The notes beneath the pieces are model-generated. The model was not told the DNA's origin. It searched no databases and saw only the letters and a program-made list of their open reading frames with translations. Below are positions 5,733 to 12,345 of a stretch of 13,013 bases of DNA, piece by piece. Source of the stretch: an uncultured Porphyromonadaceae bacterium. Lineage in GTDB: Bacteria > Bacteroidota > Bacteroidia > Bacteroidales > Muribaculaceae. Every line of letters starts with the position of its first letter. Positions within the stretch are counted from its first letter, which is position 1. Where the stretch lies: the NCBI GenBank assembly GCA_947175715.1, contig CAMWOD010000011.1, positions 1 through 13,013 of the forward strand, given 5' to 3'. The translations under genes were made by a program, and so were the position numbers.

Positions 5733-8285
5733 ATGCAAATCAAGAAGTTAACATTATCTGTGCTGGCATCGTTGCTGGCACTGCCCATGATGGCGATTAA
5801 TGGCGACGCTCCGCAGAAGCGTGAGATGCGCTCGGCCTGGGTTGCCACTGTGTGGCGCATCGACTGGCCATCCAATGTCATTACAACCACAGGCAGTACA
5901 TCGCAAATACAACGCCAAAAGGACTCGATGACTAAAATGCTTGACTCACTGCAAGTAAACAATTTCAACGCTATCAACCTTCAGGTGCGTTCACGTTGCG
6001 ACGCTTTCTATAAGTCGAGCTACGAGCCTTGGTCGTCCGACCTGGTTGAGACCCGCGGGATGGAGCCCGGTTGGGATCCCCTGGAGTGGGTTGTGGCCGA
6101 GTGCCACAAGCGCGGCATGGAGTGCCACGCCTGGATCAATCCCTACCGCTTCGAATCGGTAGCCGGACAATGGTCGGGCCTCCCCGGTGATTACCGCAAA
6201 GACCACCCCGATTGGGTGATGGATGTCACCACTTCGTCGGGTACAGCGTCGATACTCAATCCCGGCCTCCCCGAGGTGCGTCAGCGCATCTGCGACGTAA
6301 CTCGTGAAATCGTGGCCAACTACGATGTCGATGGCTTGCTCTTCGACGACTACTTCTATCTGTCGGGCACAACTAACGAGCACGACGGCGACCTCTACAA
6401 CGCTTACAAAGCTGCAGGAGGCACACTCTCTATCGCCGACTGGCGTCGCGAGAATGTAAATCAGATGATAGCCGACGTCTACGCTACCGTCAAGGAGACA
6501 AAACCTTGGGTGCGCTTCGGCGTATCGCCCGCCGGTGTTGCGGCAACAAGCGGTGCTGTGGCATCGAAATACGGTCTGCCCCCATGCCCCGCAGGGAGCG
6601 ACTGGCAGTATAGCGGCATCTTCTCCGATCCATTGGCATGGCTGTCGCGCAACTCACTCGACTATCTGTCGCCTCAGGTATACTGGCGTATCGGCGCATG
6701 GTCGGACTACGGTAAAATCACTCCCTGGTGGTATCAGGCCGCACAGAAGTTCGGCCGTCACATGTATATAAGCCACGGCAACTCTGACATGTCGGGTGGC
6801 ACTGACGAGTGGGATAAGATGGTGGAGGAGATTCGCCTCAACCGCAACTGCGAGGAGGAGCACCCCGGCACTATATGGTACTCGGTGAAGAATGTATACA
6901 CTTCGCACGGTGCTAAATTTGGTCACTATCTGCTCAACCGCGTGTTCAATACCCCTGCACTCGTGCCCGCAATGACATGGATTGCCGCTCCCAAGCAGGG
7001 CATGGTACAGAATATCGTGCGCAATGGCAACCAGCTCACATGGGATGGTGTAGACAATGTGCGCTACACTGTCTACGCTTACCCGGCAGCTTTCCCCATA
7101 GAGAACTTTGACGCTTCGGCCGAATATCTCGTAGGTACAACTTACACCAACTCTTTCACTATCCCCGAGAGGTGGATGGGCTCGTACAACTATGGCGTGT
7201 GCATCCTCGACCGCTACGGCAACGAGTATACGGCAGCATTCGCCGGCCGTGCTCCCGTTGACCTTGACGCACCACAGCTCATCGCTCCCGCCGACAACTC
7301 AGTGGTGGAATACCCCTTCGAGTTCTCTTGGCAGGGCGTTGACAAGGCTTCACACTATGTGGTAGAGGTAGCGCTCGACAAAGATTTCACCAAGATGTTG
7401 AGCTCAAAGATGGTCAACGGCACCACCTGCCCCTCTACGATGATACCCGGCCTTGATGTCAACACCACCTACTACTGGCGTGTGCTCTCACAGGGAGTGT
7501 CGGCCAATGATGGCGTATCGGCCACCCGTTCATTCAGTCTTACTCGTCTTGAGGTTACCTCACCCGTGATGAGCCAGACCGACGTACCCTTGACTGTAGA
7601 GGTTAAGTGGAGCATCGCTGACCGCGACGTCAACGTAATCATAGCCCGCGATAGCGAGTTCAACGACGTGATTCTCAACGAGCAGGCCAAGGGAGGCTCT
7701 TACCTGGTGCCTAAGTACACACTGTCGAGCTACACCACCTACTACCTGCGACTTGGCTATGAGCTGGGGGGCATACCCACTGCCACCGACGACATACTCT
7801 TCACCACCGCTGAGGTTGCCGCCGAGCCCACCACAATCGCCTATCCGGCCGATGGAGGCGTGTTCTACGAAGACGATTTCATTCAGGTAACCCCCACCGA
7901 GGGCTTGTCGCAGATCACCATCCAGCTCGACAACAAAGAGGCTGTAGGTTCACGCTTCGTGCAGGAAACAACCGATATACCCACATGGCACTCACGCAAC
8001 AAGGCCGGCTCGATGGGCAAGACCCTTGAGAAGGGGAAGACCTACTATATGCGCGTGCGAGGCACCTATGTCACCGCTGCTGGAAAGAAAACCACCGACT
8101 GGTCGCCCGTAATCTCGGCCCGCTACGAGGGGCAGAACGACGGTGTGGACGAGATCGCAGCCGACGCAATCCCCGCCGACGCCACATTCTACAACCTCCA
8201 GGGCATACCCGTTACCATCCCGGCCGCAGGCAACGTATATATAGTACGCACAGCCACTTCGGCCTCTAAAGTGCTCATAAAATAG
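5733..8285 (+). CDS. Secreted GHL10-family glycoside hydrolase with Fn3-like domains
   Basis: Predicted exported glycan hydrolase; the substrate cannot be read from sequence. The 850 residues start with a signal peptide (1-21, cleaved near MMA/ING). A GHL10 barrel (about 29-410) opens with KREMRSAWVATVWRIDWPS (29-47), the hallmark N-terminus of this family, and contains HAWINPYRF (132-140), the acidic GLLFDDYFY (201-209, Asp205/Asp206 likely in the active site), RFGVSPAG (261-268) and LSPQVYW (312-318). Four beta-sandwich Fn3-like segments follow (about 412-505, 512-602, 603-692 and 697-798), two with the typical TTYYWRV/TTYYLRL strand. The last 45 residues form a YNLQG tail very like that of the amylase. 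Known relatives include E. coli DigH (YddW), which cleaves peptidoglycan glycan strands lacking stem peptides, so cell-wall or host/dietary glycans are both possible. trmD starts four bases after the stop, implying one transcript. Confidence 0.88.
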   Translation: MQIKKLTLSVLASLLALPMMAINGDAPQKREMRSAWVATVWRIDWPSNVITTTGSTSQIQRQKDSMTKMLDSLQVNNFNAINLQVRSRCDAFYKSSYEPWSSDLVETRGMEPGWDPLEWVVAECHKRGMECHAWINPYRFESVAGQWSGLPGDYRKDHPDWVMDVTTSSGTASILNPGLPEVRQRICDVTREIVANYDVDGLLFDDYFYLSGTTNEHDGDLYNAYKAAGGTLSIADWRRENVNQMIADVYATVKETKPWVRFGVSPAGVAATSGAVASKYGLPPCPAGSDWQYSGIFSDPLAWLSRNSLDYLSPQVYWRIGAWSDYGKITPWWYQAAQKFGRHMYISHGNSDMSGGTDEWDKMVEEIRLNRNCEEEHPGTIWYSVKNVYTSHGAKFGHYLLNRVFNTPALVPAMTWIAAPKQGMVQNIVRNGNQLTWDGVDNVRYTVYAYPAAFPIENFDASAEYLVGTTYTNSFTIPERWMGSYNYGVCILDRYGNEYTAAFAGRAPVDLDAPQLIAPADNSVVEYPFEFSWQGVDKASHYVVEVALDKDFTKMLSSKMVNGTTCPSTMIPGLDVNTTYYWRVLSQGVSANDGVSATRSFSLTRLEVTSPVMSQTDVPLTVEVKWSIADRDVNVIIARDSEFNDVILNEQAKGGSYLVPKYTLSSYTTYYLRLGYELGGIPTATDDILFTTAEVAAEPTTIAYPADGGVFYEDDFIQVTPTEGLSQITIQLDNKEAVGSRFVQETTDIPTWHSRNKAGSMGKTLEKGKTYYMRVRGTYVTAAGKKTTDWSPVISARYEGQNDGVDEIAADAIPADATFYNLQGIPVTIPAAGNVYIVRTATSASKVLIK

Positions 8286-8289
8286 TAAG

Positions 8290-8964
8290 ATGAGAATCGA
8301 CATCCTCACAGTACTCCCCGAAATGCTTGAGTCGCCGCTCAACTGCTCGATACTCAAGCGAGCCCAGGACAAGGGTCTGGCTGAAATACATGTCCATAAC
8401 CTGCGCGACTGGACCACCAACCGCTACCGTAAGGTCGACGATTACCCCTTCGGTGGCGAGGCTGGGATGGTGATGCAGATTGAACCCGTGGACCGTGCCA
8501 TCACTGAGTTGAAATCGCAGCGCGACTACGATGAAGTGATTTTCACCGCCCCCGATGGCGACGTGCTCAATCAGAGCATGGCCAATGAGATGTCGATGCT
8601 GCACAACATCATAATCCTGTGTGGTCACTACAAGGGTATTGACCACCGCATCCGCGAGCACCTGATCACCCGCGAGATTTCGATCGGCGACTATGTGCTC
8701 ACCGGCGGCGAGCTCCCGGCTGTAATTATCACCGACGCCATAGTGCGCCTCATCCCCGGGGCCATCGGCGACGAGCAGTCGGCGCTTACCGACTCATTCC
8801 AGGACAACCTGCTGGCGCCACCGATCTATACACGCCCGGCCACCTATAAGGGGTGGGATGTACCCGAGATATTACTCTCGGGGCATCAGGCCAAGATCGA
8901 TGCATGGCGCCACGAGCAGAGCGTGGAGCGCACCAAGCGATTGCGTCCCGACCTGCTGAAATAA
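8290..8964 (+). CDS. trmD: tRNA (guanine37-N1)-methyltransferase
   Basis: Cytoplasmic SPOUT-class enzyme that methylates G37 next to the anticodon of tRNAs reading CNN codons, using S-adenosylmethionine, and so prevents +1 frameshifts. At 224 residues it is close to the usual 225-260. The trefoil-knot SAM site is intact: LCGHYKGIDHR (110-120) and SIGDYVLTGGELPA (131-144). Asp168 in the segment LTDSFQDN is the expected catalytic base. The C-terminal tRNA-contact segment VPEILLSGHQAKIDAWR (191-207) is canonical. DYPFGGEAGMVMQ (51-63) is the family signature YGGGPGMVM in a Bacteroidetes-like form. No rpsP, rimM or rplS neighbours are present, unlike the classical trmD operon. Here it follows a secreted hydrolase by four bases and probably depends on that gene's promoter. 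Confidence 0.97.
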   Translation: MRIDILTVLPEMLESPLNCSILKRAQDKGLAEIHVHNLRDWTTNRYRKVDDYPFGGEAGMVMQIEPVDRAITELKSQRDYDEVIFTAPDGDVLNQSMANEMSMLHNIIILCGHYKGIDHRIREHLITREISIGDYVLTGGELPAVIITDAIVRLIPGAIGDEQSALTDSFQDNLLAPPIYTRPATYKGWDVPEILLSGHQAKIDAWRHEQSVERTKRLRPDLLK

Positions 8965-8986
8965 GAGCCCACTTTATTAACCCGCT

Positions 8987-9021
8987 ACCGCCGTCTTTTC
9001 AACTATTGGAGAGACGGCGGT
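8987..9021. terminator. Shared hairpin between convergent trmD and radical SAM genes
   Basis: ACCGCCGTCT (8987-8996) pairs perfectly with AGACGGCGGT (9012-9021) around a 15-base loop. It begins 22 bases after trmD and overlaps the last codons and stop of the convergent radical SAM gene. On the plus strand it is followed only by TTAGC, and on the minus strand by no T-run, so it is a weak intrinsic terminator. Its position suits a two-way transcription boundary. The gene spacing leaves no room for another terminator here. Confidence 0.5.
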
Positions 9022-9892
9022 TTAGCATGTGAGCAAACTGATAATTCTTGAGGTTCCAATGAGGTGAAATCACCATCGCCGGGGGTGCAGAGGCTAAAAA
9101 TCGGTCGATAGCTATATGCCCTGGGGTGCGTCGCACTATTTCGGCGCACAAATCGATATACTGGTCGAGAGTGAATTGAGTCACCGATTCGCGGCCGGTA
9201 GCGATATCGCTGGCCAGCTTTGACCCTCGGAGCACCTGCAGCTGATGCAATTTGATAGTGTCGATTGGTAGTGATATTGCCGCGTCGACCGATTCAAGAG
9301 CATCGTCGAGGGTTTCGCCGGGAAGACCTGCTATAAGGTGCAATCCTACTGGTATTCCTGCGCTATGGGTGCGAATCACGGCATTGACCACGTCGGCCCA
9401 TGTGTGGCATCGGTTGATGCGTTGTAGCGTGTCGTCGCGTCGTGTTTCAGCTCCGTATTCTATCATCACCCAGCGTCCGCTATGGTGCCACTGGCCGAGT
9501 ATCGACAGTAGTTGCTGAGGCATGCAGTCGGGGCGCGTGCCTATGATAATGCCGTCGACCATCGGATGGTTTAGAGCTTCGTCATATAGGTCGACAAGGT
9601 GCTTTAATCCGGCGTTGGTGTTGGTATAGGCCTGGAAATATCCCAGATAGCGCATTTGAGGGTATTTCTTGCCGAAAAATTGTATCCCCTTGTCAATCTG
9701 AGTTGTGACCGAATCAGTCGGGTGGCAGTAACGAGGCACAAATGAGGAGTTGACGCAATAGCAACACCCTCCGTGCCCTATCGTGCCGTCGCGGTTGGGA
9801 CAGCTCAGACCCGCATTGATGGCAAGTTTCTGCATCTTCCCCGGGAAGTGCTCGGCAAGGAAGTCGGCGTAATCTTTGTAGAAGCCGTTCAT
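8999..9892 (-). CDS. Radical SAM protein, YhcC/TIGR01212 family
   Basis: Member of the Elp3-like radical SAM group of uncharacterised YhcC proteins; reaction unknown. From the chosen ATG at 9892 it has 297 residues. CPNRDGTIGHGGCCYC (31-46) gives the C-x11-C-x2-C iron-sulphur motif of this subfamily (Cys31, Cys43, Cys46), wider than the classical CxxxCxxC. Other family marks are YFQAYTNT (85-92), VDGIIIGTRPDC (112-123), IEYGAET (144-150) and GLHLIAGLPGET (183-194). A start 15 codons upstream is open but would lie entirely within aroC. The chosen ATG overlaps the aroC stop as ATGA and begins exactly at the conserved N-terminus, so coupled translation is likely. It is the last gene of the ftsZ-side operon. 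The role of the extra Cys44 is unknown. Confidence 0.92.
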   Translation of the reverse strand: MNGFYKDYADFLAEHFPGKMQKLAINAGLSCPNRDGTIGHGGCCYCVNSSFVPRYCHPTDSVTTQIDKGIQFFGKKYPQMRYLGYFQAYTNTNAGLKHLVDLYDEALNHPMVDGIIIGTRPDCMPQQLLSILGQWHHSGRWVMIEYGAETRRDDTLQRINRCHTWADVVNAVIRTHSAGIPVGLHLIAGLPGETLDDALESVDAAISLPIDTIKLHQLQVLRGSKLASDIATGRESVTQFTLDQYIDLCAEIVRRTPGHIAIDRFLASAPPAMVISPHWNLKNYQFAHMLNRRLSNS

Positions 9893-10953
9893 TGGCGTGC
9901 ACGGCGTTGTAGCAGGGCATCGAGCATCACGCAGCATGCCATGGCCTCAACCACAGGCACAGCACGAGGCAGCACGCATGGGTCGTGACGCCCGGTCATG
10001 TGCAGCGTGGCCGGATTACCGTCTATGTCGATGGTGTCGACAGGCTGCAGCAAGGTAGCAACCGGCTTGAATGCCACGCGGAAGTATATATCCTGGCATC
10101 CGGTGGAGATACCCCCCTGTATGCCTCCTGAGTGATTGGACGATGTAGTGGGGCCGGGGCGGAAGTTGTCGATCATTTCCGAGCCGAGCTGTGAGCACCC
10201 CTCGAAGCCCATGCCATAGTCGAAGCCCTTGGCTGCATTGATTGACAGCATCGCCGAGGCCAGCATCGCCTGCAATTTGTCGTAAATCGGTTCGCCAAGT
10301 CCGCTCGGCGCTCCCTTGATAACACACGTCACCACGCCACCAACGGTGTCACCCTTCGATTTCACATTGTTGATGAGGTCGATCATCAGCTGGGCGGCCT
10401 CGGGGTGAGGGCAGCGCACGGCGTTGTTGTCAATAAGGTCGGGGTTATAGCGAGTGTAGTCGCTATGTAGTCTGATATTGCCCACCTGCGATGTGTAGGC
10501 ATAAATCTTGATACCCTCGCACTCAAGCACCTGGCGTGCGAAGGCACCGGCCACCACACGGGCTATATTCTCGCGGGCCGATGATCGTCCACCCCCTCGT
10601 GGGTCGCGGATGCCATATTTGGCCTGATACGTGTAGTCGGCATGCGATGGGCGATATAGGCGCTCCAGAGTGGAATAGTCGCGCGAATGGTAATCGCTAT
10701 TTTGCACTACAAACCCTATTGGAGTACCGGTGGTGAGGCCGTTGTAAAGACCCGACAATATGTTCAGGCGATCTGACTCGCTGCGTTGGGTAGTAACCGA
10801 CGACTGTCCCGGGCGGCGGCGGTCGAGCTCAAGCTGTACACGGTCGAGATCGATGCTGCATCGCGGAGGTATACCGTCGATTACACCACCGATGGCGACT
10901 CCGTGCGATTCGCCGAACGATGTGAACGAATAAAGCTTGCCGAAGGTATTCAT
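9889..10953 (-). CDS. aroC: Chorismate synthase
   Basis: Final enzyme of the shikimate pathway: converts 5-enolpyruvylshikimate 3-phosphate to chorismate with reduced FMN as cofactor, supplying aromatic amino acids, folate and menaquinone. The 354 residues match the family length. Signature regions are all present: GESHG (14-18), RRRPGQSS (45-52), YGIRDPRGGGRSSARE (113-128), SNHSGGIQGGIS (272-283) and GRHDPCVLPR (321-330). His17 and the RHD region contain the invariant histidines and aspartate used in catalysis. Its start overlaps the stop of ybaK by four bases (ATGA at 10950-10953), and its stop overlaps the radical SAM start in the same way, so all three are likely translated as a coupled set. 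No other aro gene is nearby. Confidence 0.97.
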   Translation of the reverse strand: MNTFGKLYSFTSFGESHGVAIGGVIDGIPPRCSIDLDRVQLELDRRRPGQSSVTTQRSESDRLNILSGLYNGLTTGTPIGFVVQNSDYHSRDYSTLERLYRPSHADYTYQAKYGIRDPRGGGRSSARENIARVVAGAFARQVLECEGIKIYAYTSQVGNIRLHSDYTRYNPDLIDNNAVRCPHPEAAQLMIDLINNVKSKGDTVGGVVTCVIKGAPSGLGEPIYDKLQAMLASAMLSINAAKGFDYGMGFEGCSQLGSEMIDNFRPGPTTSSNHSGGIQGGISTGCQDIYFRVAFKPVATLLQPVDTIDIDGNPATLHMTGRHDPCVLPRAVPVVEAMACCVMLDALLQRRARQ

Positions 10954-11444
10954 ATTATCAGGTCGGCCACTTGGGCTCCTACATAGTTGATGAGTTGCTG
11001 AGGGTCGATGTATAGTTGCACTCCGCGCTGTCCTGCGCTTACGTATATCCGGTCGAAATCAAGCGCTGTGGAGTGGAAAAAAGTGGGATATGGTTTCTTC
11101 ATGCCTATGGGTGAGCAACCGCCGCGTATGTAGCCGGTGAGTGGCAGCAGCTCCTTCATGGCTATCATCTCCACTTTTTTGTCGCCGGCGGCTTTGGCGG
11201 CTTTCTTGAGGTCGACAGTGGCATCGCCCGGCACCACACACACCATCAGGCCGTTGCGCTCACCCCGGAGTACAAGGGTTTTGAACACGCACTTGATGTC
11301 CTCTCCCAGCTGCTCGGCTATGTGCGTGGCTGCGAGGTCGTTTTCGTCAACCTCGTATGGCACCAGCTCGTAAGGTATCTTGGCCTTATCGAGCAGGCGT
11401 GCCACATTGGTTTTGATTGCTCCGGCCGATTTATCCTTTTTCAT
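10950..11444 (-). CDS. ybaK: Cys-tRNA(Pro) deacylase, YbaK/EbsC type
   Basis: Trans-editing enzyme that hydrolyses cysteine mistakenly charged onto tRNA(Pro) by prolyl-tRNA synthetase. The 164 residues form a single YbaK/EbsC domain of normal length. TNVARLLDKAKIPYE (12-26) is the usual N-terminal helix, VFKTLVLRG (53-61) carries the conserved Lys55 needed for activity in studied YbaK proteins, and CVVPGDATVDLKKAA (69-83) and GYIRGGCSPIGMKK (104-117) complete the active-site pocket. The GGCSPIG loop is diagnostic of YbaK rather than ProXp-ala. It starts five bases after the last base of the lipoprotein stop codon and overlaps aroC by four bases. Confidence 0.94.
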   Translation of the reverse strand: MKKDKSAGAIKTNVARLLDKAKIPYELVPYEVDENDLAATHIAEQLGEDIKCVFKTLVLRGERNGLMVCVVPGDATVDLKKAAKAAGDKKVEMIAMKELLPLTGYIRGGCSPIGMKKPYPTFFHSTALDFDRIYVSAGQRGVQLYIDPQQLINYVGAQVADLII

Positions 11445-11448
11445 CAGC

Positions 11449-12324
11449 TCAATTGCTTGTAGCGTCAGCTAAGTTTTGGAGTTGGCGGTTAAGGAGGTCA
11501 CTCAGCTTTTGGCGCACATTGTCTAATGTCTCGTTGGTTACACCAGTCTCATTGAATGCCTCAATATAGGCATCGGCGAAATCGTTGATACTGAGATAGA
11601 TTTTGTGCTGGCGGTAGGTCATTATATCAGTCAGGTTGTGCAACCCGTAGATGAATCCCATCTGAAATCCTACCGAGCGAGGACGCAGAGCGATGTATTG
11701 CTCAACTCCTTTGAGCGCATCTTTTTTGTCGATTTTTGGCGCATCGGGCATAGAATTGTTTTGATTAATTTCGTATGCCATACTTAAGCCTGCTACTTGC
11801 CCCATCAATGTGGAGATTTCCACACCTACATTCTGCAGCTGCGCGGAATTGGACTTGCTTATTCGATCTATAAGTGAGGTCATTTCCTGACTCTTTGCTA
11901 TAAGTGTTCCCTCATCCACCGTGGTTGACATAAGCTCATCGGTAAATTGTGTGAGGAATATGTCATAGTCGATTGGAGCATAGTTGGAATTGGGGATAAA
12001 ACTATAGTTTAAGAACATCTGTGCGGTCTGCATCATCACATACAGGCTTGTAGGTGACGTGGTATCAACTGCCATTGCCGATCTAAGGCCGATTATATAT
12101 TGATTTTTGTCGTAGTATGACTTGATGGAGTCGGGTACTTCATTTAAAGCCCTCTCTATGCTAAGATTGGTTTCAAGGCCGCTAAGCCGACCTTCGAGAT
12201 ATGACAGGGAGTCGAGTGCGGTTTTCTTGGCAATCGTATCGGAGTCAGATGAGTCGGCGGAACTTCCGCCACACGACCACATCAGGGGCACAATGAATAG
12301 TAAGATAAGCAGTGTCTTATGCAT
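11449..12324 (-). CDS. Lipoprotein with two FKBP-N-like modules and no isomerase domain
   Basis: No named family recognised with confidence. The 291 residues begin with a lipoprotein signal peptide (lipobox MWSC, acylated Cys18) and an acidic, serine-rich spacer (19-32). Residues 38-155 align with residues 40-156 of the FKBP lipoprotein at 4495-5430 with one two-residue gap: DSxSxLxG, LNxxPDS, DTTS, QM, APIDxDxF and FTxE are shared, about 38 identities by hand. Residues 167-280 look like a second, diverged copy (GQVAGLSMAYEIN, DKKDALKGVEQYI, INDFADAYIEAFNE). The FKBP catalytic domain is absent. FKBP-N regions usually dimerise and bind unfolded protein, so a chaperone or scaffold role in the envelope is inferred. 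It lies 21 bases after ftsZ and four before ybaK, in one operon. The many polar, low-complexity stretches and more AT-rich codons than its neighbours suggest relaxed constraint. Confidence 0.85.
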   Translation of the reverse strand: MHKTLLILLFIVPLMWSCGGSSADSSDSDTIAKKTALDSLSYLEGRLSGLETNLSIERALNEVPDSIKSYYDKNQYIIGLRSAMAVDTTSPTSLYVMMQTAQMFLNYSFIPNSNYAPIDYDIFLTQFTDELMSTTVDEGTLIAKSQEMTSLIDRISKSNSAQLQNVGVEISTLMGQVAGLSMAYEINQNNSMPDAPKIDKKDALKGVEQYIALRPRSVGFQMGFIYGLHNLTDIMTYRQHKIYLSINDFADAYIEAFNETGVTNETLDNVRQKLSDLLNRQLQNLADATSN

Positions 12325-12345
12325 TGATTGAAAGCTTATAGCGGT

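Noticed and set aside
5991..6383. Minus-strand open frame opposite the GHL10 catalytic domain
   Set aside because: It is the complement of conserved catalytic-domain codons, with no promoter or recognisable motif.
8275..8661. Minus-strand open frame opposite trmD
   Set aside because: It mirrors trmD codons across conserved motifs and resembles no protein family.
9893..9937. Upstream start for the radical SAM gene adding 15 residues
   Set aside because: It lies entirely within the end of aroC and precedes the conserved family N-terminus; the ATGA overlap start fits better.
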